The notes beneath the pieces were generated by a model, which was not told the DNA's origin, searched no databases, and saw only the letters and a list, made by a program, of their open reading frames with translations. A stretch of 64,000 bases of DNA from Bin80 sp965203305 (GTDB taxonomy: Bacteria; Bacteroidota; Rhodothermia; Rhodothermales; Bin80): positions 1,116,001-1,180,000 of the forward strand of contig OZ241874.1 in NCBI GenBank assembly GCA_965203305.1, read 5' to 3'. The translations under genes and the position numbers were made by a program. Shown here in pieces: positions 56,337 to 64,000 of the stretch (its first letter is position 1; every line of letters begins with the position of its first letter).

Positions 56337-57497
56337 TCAGTCAGGCCATAATTGTCTGGTCAAGTGGTCACATACATACATGCCTGCTGTAGTCAGGCGT
56401 ATGGATGATCTATTCTGAGACAGTAATCCCTGTGTTTTCATTGTCGTCAGCTCTTTCTGCTTGTGTTCACTCAGACTAAAGCCATAGATTCTCTGTAGCT
56501 CCTCTGGATCAAGTCCTTCGGATGTGCGGAGTGCCAGCATGATCTTTTCTCGGACCAGGTCACGCTTCGTAAGATTCTCGGTACTATTAACGGGTGATTT
56601 TCCTGAGTTTACTAGCTCCATGTAAGTACGCAAATTTCGAATGTTTTCCCACCTGCGTGCTTTGCCATCTTTCCACCAGAATGAATGGGCACTGGGACCG
56701 AATCCGAGATAGTTCAGGTGATGCCAGTACCGTGTATTGTGTTGTGAGCGATGCCCCGGGCAAGCAAAGCTCGAAATCTCGTAGTGCTCAAGTCCTGCAT
56801 CTTTCAGCATTCTGATTGCCGTCTCAAACTGGTCAGAGGTTTCCTCGTCAGAAACCACATTAATCAGTCCCCGCTGTACCTGCTTGTGCAGTAGGGTGTA
56901 CGGTTCAACCGTCAGGCCGTAGGTGGAGATGTGTGGTACACCAGTTTCTGCTGCTCGCTGTACATTGTCCTTCCAGACTTGCATGGATGCCCCCGGAACG
57001 CCGAAAATCAAATCAAGAGACCAACTGAAAAATCCTGCCGACTGAATCAGTTTGATGGCATGCATTGCCTGTTCAGAGTTGTGACACCGGTTCATGAAGA
57101 TCAAATCTTCGTCTCGGAAAGACTGAACACCAAGACTGATTCGGGTGATTCCCGCGTTCAGGAGTTCGTCCAGGTTCCTGGTAGTGATATCTTCCGGGTT
57201 TGCTTCCAGGGTAATTTCTTGAACTTGGGATACATCAAAACATTCACGAATCCGCTTCAGAACTTGTCGGATCACCTGAGGGGACAGGATGGAAGGGGTG
57301 CCTCCACCAAAGTAGATTGTGGATACCAGAGTGTCCGGGAAATTCCGGGAGGTCTGCGTGAGTTCCAAACAGAGAGCATCCGTGAACTTGTCATGCCCAT
57401 ATTTTGTCGTTACGAAGAAAAAATCACAATAAGAGCATCGCTGTGTACAGAAAGGAATGTGAATGTACAGCGATATATCTTTCCAGTCCCGGCTCAT
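56337..57497 (-). CDS. hemW: HemW-like radical SAM protein (coproporphyrinogen oxidase family)
   Basis: 386 residues. Radical SAM cluster motif PFCTQRCSYCDFF (C-x3-C-x2-C, with Tyr-Cys as in HemW), SAM-binding YFGGGTPSILS, LEANPEDIT and SLGVQSFRDEDL, and the HemW-type HYEISSFACPGHRSQHN. HemN would have a longer C-terminal region and different N-terminus. HemW is a heme chaperone in characterised bacteria; annotation as anaerobic coproporphyrinogen oxidase is common but often wrong. Monocistronic by spacing; 56062-56336 upstream of its end holds no gene. Confidence 0.88.
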   Translation of the reverse strand: MSRDWKDISLYIHIPFCTQRCSYCDFFFVTTKYGHDKFTDALCLELTQTSRNFPDTLVSTIYFGGGTPSILSPQVIRQVLKRIRECFDVSQVQEITLEANPEDITTRNLDELLNAGITRISLGVQSFRDEDLIFMNRCHNSEQAMHAIKLIQSAGFFSWSLDLIFGVPGASMQVWKDNVQRAAETGVPHISTYGLTVEPYTLLHKQVQRGLINVVSDEETSDQFETAIRMLKDAGLEHYEISSFACPGHRSQHNTRYWHHLNYLGFGPSAHSFWWKDGKARRWENIRNLRTYMELVNSGKSPVNSTENLTKRDLVREKIMLALRTSEGLDPEELQRIYGFSLSEHKQKELTTMKTQGLLSQNRSSIRLTTAGMYVCDHLTRQLWPD

Positions 57498-57688
57498 ATT
57501 GCGCTATATTGGGTCACTTTCTCTGTGAGCGGTTCGCTGCCAGCCGCTACTGGAGCACAAATCCGCAGAGACAAGAGTGAATTGTATCAGCAAACCCGGT
57601 GGTTTTTCTTTGGCAGTCCTGCACCCGCCAGTACGCAGGTGAACTCGTTCTAGCTGACGGGACAGCTGAGCAAACCGAACCGCTCTTC

Positions 57689-58201
57689 CTACAGAATCAC
57701 ACCGAAGCGGACAGGAAGCTGTACCTCAACCGACGAGCGAACTACAATCAGTGCAGGGGTTATCTCCAGATACAGCGATGTAGCCTGAAGCGAAAACGCC
57801 CACCCTGTACCAACATGAAAGGATGGGCCAGAGTCGTGTCCTTTAGCCTCGCCGCCTATGGGTATATTCCCGCCAAGTCCCAAGGTCAGATAGGGAGAGC
57901 GTACATTCAGCGAGTTCAAGGTAACGATTGCAGTAACATTCGGATGAAAAAAGTAGGCGGCCTTCTCCCGACCCTTGAAAATGTAGTTGATGAAATTGCC
58001 ACTGGCACCGATAGAAAGATCATCGTTCACTACCCAGGCCAGGCGAGTATCTATTCCAAGGCCCATAGTCTGATCCGTGGTGCCTGCTACGAACCCCACT
58101 CCAAACCCCACTTTGGGGACAAGTGACTGGGCATGCAGGCTGGAGGCACTCAGGAAGGAAACGATCAGGAAGATAAACGTTTTGCCAGAACTCAATTGCA
58201 T
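57689..58201 (-). CDS. Small outer-membrane beta-barrel protein
   Basis: 170 residues. Signal peptide (KTFIFLIVSFLSASSLHAQ), then alternating hydrophobic/polar strands: VGFGVGFVAGTTDQTMGLGI, LSIGASGNFINYIF, ATAIVTLNSL-type and LTLGLGGNIPIGGEA, ending in VRFGVIL, typical of an 8-stranded OmpW/OmpA-like barrel. No ligand-binding motif. Role unknown. Confidence 0.65.
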   Translation of the reverse strand: MQLSSGKTFIFLIVSFLSASSLHAQSLVPKVGFGVGFVAGTTDQTMGLGIDTRLAWVVNDDLSIGASGNFINYIFKGREKAAYFFHPNVTAIVTLNSLNVRSPYLTLGLGGNIPIGGEAKGHDSGPSFHVGTGWAFSLQATSLYLEITPALIVVRSSVEVQLPVRFGVIL

Positions 58202-58443
58202 TACGATAGTGCAAGTACAGGGTTAGTACAAATCCAGTCTTCAAACCCTGAGACTCGGCACATGTTGCAGTCGGCTGATTCTGGAGGTGTGGTAGGTGAA
58301 ATTGCAGGCCGGTTTGTTCGGAGGAAAGTTTTTTTTGGCACCAGTGGGAGTGAACGGGACAGGATTACAGACGAAAACGACAAGAGTAAAATCTCCGAGA
58401 GCAAGCGGGCAGGACAACTCAACATCAATCTGAAAACAGCAGG

Positions 58444-59649
58444 ATGGCACTGAAGCTTGACGATGTACTTCACTTGGAGGACACCCTGAGTGAAGAGGAA
58501 GGACTGATTCAGCAATCAGCCAGGAGGTATGCACAGGACAGACTAGAACCCCGCGCTCTGGAAGGCAATCAGGAGGAGATATTCCATATGGAAATCGTAA
58601 AGGAGATGGGAGAGATCGGGCTTCTGGGATCATTCATTCCGGAGAAGTATGGTGGGGCAGAGGTGAGTTACACAGCCTACGGACTGGTCGCCCAGGAGCT
58701 GGAGCGCATAGACTCCGGATATCGCTCCTTCATGTCGGTACAGTCCTCTCTGGTCATGCTGCCCATCTGGAAGTTCGGCACAGAGGAGCAGCGAACCACA
58801 TTCCTTCCCCGACTGGCAACAGGGGAGCTGATCGGATGTTTTGGATTAACCGAGCCCAATCACGGATCAGATCCCGGATCCATGGAAACAACCGCAGTTC
58901 GTGCAGATGGTGGCTGGAAGCTGAATGGAGCGAAAATGTGGATTACCAATTCTCCTATTGCAGATATCGCAGTGGTCTGGGCAAAGGCCAAAGAGTCAAA
59001 GGAGGATCCCGGCACGATTCGGGGATTTTTGGTGGAGCGGGGCAGTGAGGGGTTTACGACACCAAAGACCGGCAACAAGATGAGTCTCCGTGCCTCCATC
59101 ACAGGGGAAATTGTTCTGCAGGATGTGTTCGTTCCAGATACGAGAGTATTCCCGGAAGTTCAAGGGCTCCGCGGACCATTCACATGCCTGAACAGCGCAC
59201 GATACGGCATTGTCTGGGGAGTGTGCGGGGCGGCAGAAAATTGCTTCCAGAGAGCACACCGGTATGTGATGGAACGAAGCCAGTTTGGTCATCCGCTCGG
59301 AGCCATGCAACTAGTACAGACAAAACTGGCCAGTATGATCACAAGCATCACGAACATGCAGCTCCTGGCATGGCGGATTGGCAAACTCATGGATAACGGA
59401 CAAAGTATCCCCGAAATGATCTCCATGGCCAAGCGGAGCAACTGCCATACCGCGCTGGAGATTGCAAGAACAGCACGGGACATGCTGGGAGGAAATGGAA
59501 TCAGTGGAGAATTTCGGGTGATTCACCATATGGTCAACCTGGAGAGTGTCAACACTTATGAGGGGACCTACGATATACACGGCCTCATACTGGGGCGTGC
59601 CATCACTGGAATCCAGTCCTTTGTTCCTCGCGGAAACTCATCGGAGTGA
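58444..59649 (+). CDS. Acyl-CoA dehydrogenase, glutaryl-CoA dehydrogenase-like
   Basis: 401 residues. Acyl-CoA dehydrogenase fold with FAD-site LTEPNHGSDPGSMET (Arg-loop region) and the catalytic Glu in NTYEGTYDIHGLILGRAITG; the TYEGTYDIH-LILGRAITG ending is characteristic of the GCDH branch, which oxidises and decarboxylates glutaryl-CoA in lysine/tryptophan breakdown. FAD-adenine site FGHPLGAMQLVQ is present. The start at 58444 gives DVLHLEDTLSEEE, a normal N-terminus. No electron-transfer flavoprotein genes nearby. Confidence 0.88.
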   Translation: MALKLDDVLHLEDTLSEEEGLIQQSARRYAQDRLEPRALEGNQEEIFHMEIVKEMGEIGLLGSFIPEKYGGAEVSYTAYGLVAQELERIDSGYRSFMSVQSSLVMLPIWKFGTEEQRTTFLPRLATGELIGCFGLTEPNHGSDPGSMETTAVRADGGWKLNGAKMWITNSPIADIAVVWAKAKESKEDPGTIRGFLVERGSEGFTTPKTGNKMSLRASITGEIVLQDVFVPDTRVFPEVQGLRGPFTCLNSARYGIVWGVCGAAENCFQRAHRYVMERSQFGHPLGAMQLVQTKLASMITSITNMQLLAWRIGKLMDNGQSIPEMISMAKRSNCHTALEIARTARDMLGGNGISGEFRVIHHMVNLESVNTYEGTYDIHGLILGRAITGIQSFVPRGNSSE

Positions 59650-59655
59650 GGTCCC

Positions 59656-60529
59656 TCACGCACTGCTTTCTCGGCGCAAACCCCTGCGCCAGGTATCAAA
59701 CGCAAGCCATCAGTCTAGCTGGGTTGTGTAACGGGAATCTCCTTGTGCCAGTCCGTCGGCCATGCGCTGTAATTTCGTCTGATCATAGATCTCGCAGGTG
59801 CGCACGGAACTGCTGTGCAGGGTGTCCAGCAAAAACTCTCGCATATGGAGAATAAATTTTTGCGTGCTCCGATCAGAGTAGGAGAATCCGAGCTGTTTCT
59901 TTGCGCGGGTATAGGCAAGAGTACTGACCCGTGCCCAGTCCGAATGGATACTGTGTGGTTCCCTTCACCAGGGTGATACGGGATAGAGCAGGGAAGTGCT
60001 TGCGAATCAACCTCCGCAGCAGGCGGCCATGCCAGCGGAGACGAAGCGGAACCCGAAATAACGCGCGAAGCACGGATGGCTGCGCATGGGGCATGTACGA
60101 AACACAGACATGATCCAGACAGTTTTGCTCAAACCTGAAGAAGTTCGGCAATCGGGACTGGATACTGATCAGATCCACCTTGTCCGTTACCGTCATGGAT
60201 GCCGGTACATCTTGCTAGGCAGTATTAAGCTGCTCTTTGGCTGCAAGCACCATAGCTCTGTGCACCTCGGGTGCAAAAATATCAGCCTTGCCAGCACCGG
60301 GAGAGGACAGGGGCTGGTCTGGCAAGTCCCCGCAGAGCCCGATACCGGTTACGAGAAATTTTCCCTCTCCCGGGAGATCGCCGCCCCAGCATGTGTCCCT
60401 CAGACCTCCCGCCCGAGCATACAGGTTTGTTTCCCAAATTGCATGTCGGACACGGTCATGCTGCAGCGTCAGTTTTTCAGGAATGGATTCCCCCGAAAAA
60501 CCTGTCAGCCACCTCTTTGCCCCGATTAC
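59656..60529 (-). pseudogene. Asparagine-synthase-like gene, multiply broken remnant
   Basis: Reading leftward, one continuous protein is visible despite lesions: YVIGAKRWLTGFSGESIPEK ... DIFAPEVHRAMVLAAKEQLN, an in-frame TAG at 60215-60217 (a Trp position), then KVDLISIQSRLPNFFRFEQN, MPHAQPSVLRALFRVP, HFPALSRITLVKGTTQYPFG, a frameshift near 59925, LGFSYSDRSTQKFILHMREF, and an in-frame TGA at 59710-59712 followed by WLAFDTWRRGLRRESSA. The middle part resembles the C-terminal synthetase domain of asparagine synthase (lipid/antibiotic-type branch). The N-terminus is lost into the 3' end of ppdK. Two nonsense codons plus a frameshift exclude simple sequence error. Confidence 0.6.
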
Positions 60530-63162
60530 ATACTTGCGAGGTGTGCCTGCGCTGCGGCCAGACGGGCAATCGGGACTCGGAACGGCGAGCAGGAAACATA
60601 GTCCAGTCCCAGGTGATAGCAGAATGCAACGGAACGAGGCTCGCCTCCGTGCTCTCCACAGATTCCAACCTTCAGAGTGGAATTCGCATTTCTGCCCTGT
60701 TCCGTAGCGATTTTGACAAGCTGTCCAACGCCCTCCTGATCCAGGACCTGGAACGGGTCTTCCGGCAGGATCTTGTGTTCTACATAGCCGGGCAAAAATT
60801 TGCCGGCATCATCCCGGCTGTATCCGAAGCACATCTGGGTCAGGTCATTGGTGCCAAAGGAGAAGAAGTCCGCTTCTTTCGCAATCCTGTCTGCGGTCAG
60901 GGCTGCCCTTGGAACTTCAATCATGGTTCCGATCAGATATTCGATTCGGGTTCCTGTCTCTGCAAACACCTTCTCTGCGGTTTCCTGGATCAGCTCTTTC
61001 TGGTTCTGGAACTCTTCCACGGTTCCGATCAGGGGGACCATGATTTCCGGGTGGGGGTCAAATCCTGCACTTCTGACTTCTACTGCGGCTTCCAGGATTG
61101 CTCGGGTCTGCATGGCAGTGATTTCCGGGAACGTAATTCCGAGACGGCACCCCCGGTGCCCCAGCATGGGATTGAATTCATGCAATTCTGCCAGTTTCGC
61201 GTCCACTTCGCCGACCGAAATTCCCATCACTTCAGCCATTTCAACCTTGCCTGCATGATCGTGCGGGAGAAATTCGTGCAGCGGGGGATCCAGAAGACGA
61301 ATTGTGACCGGCATGCCGGTCATGGCGCGAAAGATTCCGATAAAATCATCTTTCTGAAAAGGCAGCAGCCTGGCAAGCGCAGCTTTGCGTGCTTCTTCGG
61401 ATTTGGCAAGGATCATTTCCCGGACACGCTGAATCCGGTCTCCCTCAAAGAACATGTGCTCTGTACGGCAGAGTCCGATCCCTTCGGCCCCGAACGAAAT
61501 GGCCTTCTCCGCATCTTCGGGGGTGTCTGCATTGGTGCGCACGCCAGTTGGGCGAATCTCGTCTGTCCACTCCATGAAGGTCGCAAAATCTTCACTCATC
61601 TGTGCCCCGACCAGCTCCTGCGCTCCGTGGATGACCTCTCCAGAAGAGCCATTAATGCTGATCCAGTCTCCTTCCTTGACGACCGTGTTTCCAGCCTGGA
61701 AGGATTTGGCTGCATAATTGATGACTACATCCCCGCAGCCTGCCACACACGGTTTTCCCCAGCCGCGTGCAACGACGGCGGCATGGCTGGTCATTCCCCC
61801 TCTTGAGGTCAGGATTCCCTGCGCTGCATCCATCCCTCCTACATCCTCTGGACTTGTCTCAATGCGCACCAGAACAACTTTTTTCCCCTCTTGCGCCCAT
61901 GATTCCGCTTCATCCGCCGTAAAGACAACCTGTCCAACTGCGGCTCCGGGGGATGCCGGAAGTCCTGTGGCCATTACATCGTCCTGATATGCCAGTTCAT
62001 CCTTGAAGCCCGGATGGAGCAGTTGATCCAAGTGCCCGGGTTCAACGAGATCCCGGACGGCAGTGGGCTTGTCGGTGATTCCCTCACGAACCAGATCCAC
62101 TGCGGTACGAAGTGCGGCGCGTCCGGTGCGTTTTCCGTTCCGAGTCTGCAGGATATAGAGCGATCCGTCCTGGATCGTGAACTCAATATCCTGCATGTTC
62201 TGGTAATGCTTTTCGAGGTCTGTCGTCATTTGCAGCAGATCCTTGTATGGCTGGGGAAATTCTCCTGCCATGTCCGAAATCGGTTTTGGCGTGCGGATCC
62301 CGGCAACGACATCTTCCCCCTGTGCATTGACCAGATATTCACCATACAGCTCCGGTTCTCCGTTTGAGGGATTGCGGGTGAAGCAGACACCGGTCCCGCT
62401 GCTCTCCCCCATATTCCCGTAGACCATCGCCTGCACATTGACCGCTGTGCCCAGCAACCCTGTAATCTTGTTAATGCGACGGTATTTGATCGCCCGCTGG
62501 CTGTCCCATGAGCTGAATACAGCGTTGATCGCATGCTCCAGTTGCACTTGCGGGTCTGTGGGGAATGAATGCCCAGCGTGTTTCTCATAGATTGCCATGA
62601 ACTCCTGTACGAGAAGTTTCAGGTCTTCGGCATCCAGATCCAGGTCTTCCGTAACTCCTTTGGACCGTTTCATGGAGTCAATTGCCTCTTCAAAGTAGTG
62701 ATGATGGACTCCCATCACGACATCCCCAAACATGTCAATAAAGCGACGATACGCGTCGTAGGCAAAGCGTTCATTGCCGCTTTGTCTGGCAAGACCAGCC
62801 ACCACCTCGTCGTTCATTCCCAGATTCAGTACGGTATCCATCATTCCGGGCATGGACTGTGCCGCACCGCTGCGAACGGACACGAGCAGGGGACTGGATG
62901 GATCCCCAAGTGTCCGTCCCAGTGCATGTTCTATATGGCTAATTCCATCCTTGATCTGGTTTTCAAGGCCTTCGGGCCAGGAATGATTATTGCTACTGTA
63001 GTAATGGCAAGTTTCTGTGGTGACAGTGAAGCCAGGGGGGACAGGGAGGCCAATGGCACTCATCTCTGCCAGGTTGGCCCCTTTGCCGCCAAGCAGGGAC
63101 TTCATTTCTTTTGATCCTTCAGTTGCTCCGTTTCCGAAGCGATACACATATTGCGTGGACAT
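60526..63162 (-). CDS. ppdK: Pyruvate, phosphate dikinase
   Basis: 878 residues, normal length. Catalyses reversible PEP formation from pyruvate, ATP and phosphate, central in PEP/pyruvate balance. N-terminal ATP-grasp domain (LLGGKGANLAEMS, VSVRSGAAQSMPGMMDT), swivelling phosphohistidine domain GGMTSHAAVVARGWGKPCVA with the catalytic His, and the PEP-binding barrel ending GICGEHGGEP and DYVSCSPFRVPIARLAAAQA with the active-site Cys. The start at 63162 precedes MSTQYVYRFG; 165 bases to divergent topA hold both promoters. Confidence 0.95.
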   Translation of the reverse strand: MSTQYVYRFGNGATEGSKEMKSLLGGKGANLAEMSAIGLPVPPGFTVTTETCHYYSSNNHSWPEGLENQIKDGISHIEHALGRTLGDPSSPLLVSVRSGAAQSMPGMMDTVLNLGMNDEVVAGLARQSGNERFAYDAYRRFIDMFGDVVMGVHHHYFEEAIDSMKRSKGVTEDLDLDAEDLKLLVQEFMAIYEKHAGHSFPTDPQVQLEHAINAVFSSWDSQRAIKYRRINKITGLLGTAVNVQAMVYGNMGESSGTGVCFTRNPSNGEPELYGEYLVNAQGEDVVAGIRTPKPISDMAGEFPQPYKDLLQMTTDLEKHYQNMQDIEFTIQDGSLYILQTRNGKRTGRAALRTAVDLVREGITDKPTAVRDLVEPGHLDQLLHPGFKDELAYQDDVMATGLPASPGAAVGQVVFTADEAESWAQEGKKVVLVRIETSPEDVGGMDAAQGILTSRGGMTSHAAVVARGWGKPCVAGCGDVVINYAAKSFQAGNTVVKEGDWISINGSSGEVIHGAQELVGAQMSEDFATFMEWTDEIRPTGVRTNADTPEDAEKAISFGAEGIGLCRTEHMFFEGDRIQRVREMILAKSEEARKAALARLLPFQKDDFIGIFRAMTGMPVTIRLLDPPLHEFLPHDHAGKVEMAEVMGISVGEVDAKLAELHEFNPMLGHRGCRLGITFPEITAMQTRAILEAAVEVRSAGFDPHPEIMVPLIGTVEEFQNQKELIQETAEKVFAETGTRIEYLIGTMIEVPRAALTADRIAKEADFFSFGTNDLTQMCFGYSRDDAGKFLPGYVEHKILPEDPFQVLDQEGVGQLVKIATEQGRNANSTLKVGICGEHGGEPRSVAFCYHLGLDYVSCSPFRVPIARLAAAQAHLASM

Positions 63163-63327
63163 AATCAGTGGTTAAGGGTTACTATGTTTGATTTCGGATC
63201 GGCATGAGTGATTCAGAACGAAAGAAAATTACCGAAAAATTCGTTGCCGATACCCATGATACCATTTACTTCATGGAACGTTGTATCCTGCCGTGCGTGA
63301 ACGGCGCAAAATAAATTCTTTCTGCCT

Positions 63328-64000
63328 ATGTCCAGTTTAGTTATTGTTGAATCTCCTACGAAGGCCAAGACGATCAGCCGTTTTCTTCCGTCACCGGAGT
63401 ATAAGGTCATGTCCAGCGTGGGACATGTACGTGATCTGCCAAAAAACGCAAAGGAAGTTCCGGCCAAATACAAGAAAGAGCCTTGGGCAACCATTGCTGT
63501 GAAGTTCGAAAACGGAGAGTTCAAGCCTCTCTATATCATTCCTCAAGACAAGCGCAGAGTAGTCAGAGAGCTTAAAAATGCACTTTCAAAGGCAGATGAG
63601 CTTTTGATTGCAACGGATGAGGATCGCGAGGGAGAAGCCATCGGATGGCATCTGATAGAAGTCCTGAAGCCCAAAGTTCCTGTGCGTCGAATGGCATTCC
63701 ATGAGATCACAAAGGAAGCCATTGACAAGGCACTCCACAATACACGTGATGTCAATCAGAACCTTGTGGAAGCGCAGGAGTCACGCAGGATACTGGATCG
63801 TCTGGTTGGCTACAAGATCTCGCCTGTACTGTGGAGAAAGATCGGCAAGGGGACCAGTGCAGGACGCGTTCAGAGTGTTGCCGTCCAGCTTCTGGTGGAA
63901 CGCGAACAGGAGCGCATGAAATTTATTCCCGCGCACTACTGGGATCTGGAGGCAACCCTGCAGGCCAATACGGATCAGTTCAAGGCGACGATGACACACT
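63328..64000 (+). CDS. topA: DNA topoisomerase I, N-terminal part (runs off the window)
   Basis: First 224 codons of type IA topoisomerase. TOPRIM domain: SSLVIVESPTKAKTISRFL at the N-terminus (conserved Glu), and DEDREGEAIGWHLIE with the metal-binding D-x-D-x-E. Then FHEITKEAIDKAL, RRILDRLVGYKISPVLWRKI and the SAGRVQSVAVQLL block. The catalytic Tyr would lie beyond 64000. ATG 63328 starts exactly at the conserved N-terminus. Confidence 0.95.
   Translation, partial: MSSLVIVESPTKAKTISRFLPSPEYKVMSSVGHVRDLPKNAKEVPAKYKKEPWATIAVKFENGEFKPLYIIPQDKRRVVRELKNALSKADELLIATDEDREGEAIGWHLIEVLKPKVPVRRMAFHEITKEAIDKALHNTRDVNQNLVEAQESRRILDRLVGYKISPVLWRKIGKGTSAGRVQSVAVQLLVEREQERMKFIPAHYWDLEATLQANTDQFKATMTH

Noticed and set aside
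60271..61806. Long 511-codon plus-strand open frame opposite ppdK
   Set aside because: It is antisense to a clearly real pyruvate phosphate dikinase and to the asparagine-synthase remnant; composition follows the codon bias of the opposite strand and no motif is present.

Overview
The window reads as a chromosome segment of a Bacteroidota-lineage bacterium, most likely the Rhodothermia/Balneolia branch. Two large exported proteins end in the type IX secretion (Por) sorting domain, with an NYPNPF start followed by a DxLGR-type strand. Other lineage marks are a TonB-dependent receptor with a carboxypeptidase-regulatory N-domain paired with a DUF4249 lipoprotein, a SufS-SufE fusion, and many Gram-negative lipoproteins and exported enzymes. 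No rRNA, tRNA or CRISPR array was seen.

Layout. 0-2.3 kb: exported serine hydrolase and PIG-L deacetylase. 2.7-5.7 kb: three DUF4402-like exported proteins (minus strand), two inside a tandem duplication, separated by two copies of a short inverted-repeat element. 6.5-7.7 kb: decayed AAA ATPase. 8-10.4 kb: nitrilase-fold hydrolase plus M20 amidohydrolase. 10.5-13.9 kb: subtilase-LRR-T9SS protein. 14.2-16.1 kb: AlbA_2/HATPase regulator-like protein and a coiled-coil membrane protein. 16.2-23.0 kb (minus): a tight six-gene unit of TonB receptor, DUF4249 lipoprotein, M19 dipeptidase, RidA, YhdT-like protein and Na+/solute symporter, which looks like an import-and-degrade pathway for a small peptide or amino-acid derivative. 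23.4-25.8 kb: Tat-exported sugar isomerase-like protein, cold-shock protein, Sel1-repeat protein. 26.4-31.6 kb: a 1,700-residue T9SS surface protein whose 5' end abuts an intact IS110-family element with a structured leader (bridge-RNA candidate).

33.7-39.8 kb: complete SUF Fe-S cluster machinery (sufB-C-D-SE-DUF59 on minus, sufA divergent). 39.9-42.4 kb, directly behind sufA: a three-gene bacterial ubiquitin-like conjugation operon (multi-beta-grasp Ubl; E2-fold protein without a central cysteine; JAMM peptidase fused to an E1/ThiF domain), followed by an OLD-like ATPase. 44.3-46.6 kb: a junkyard of mobile-element remains (DUF192 fragment, ISL3 fragment, decayed IS110). 46.7-48.6 kb: Cys-rich exported peptide, frameshifted beta-propeller, redoxin-like membrane protein. 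49-50.8 kb: a third inverted-repeat element and two DUF192 lipoproteins. 51.2-56.1 kb: a type ISP restriction-modification enzyme split by one base in an A8 tract. 56.3-64 kb: housekeeping genes (hemW, an outer-membrane barrel, glutaryl-CoA dehydrogenase-like, ppdK, start of topA) with a multiply broken asparagine-synthase-like pseudogene.

The most interesting parts are the ubiquitin-like operon beside the SUF locus, the A8-interrupted type ISP enzyme, the three-copy inverted-repeat element, and the IS110 element with its candidate guide RNA. Several genes carry single-base frameshifts. Some have independent decay marks (lost Walker A Thr, Trp codons changed to stops) and look like true pseudogenes; others sit in homopolymers and could be switches or sequence errors.
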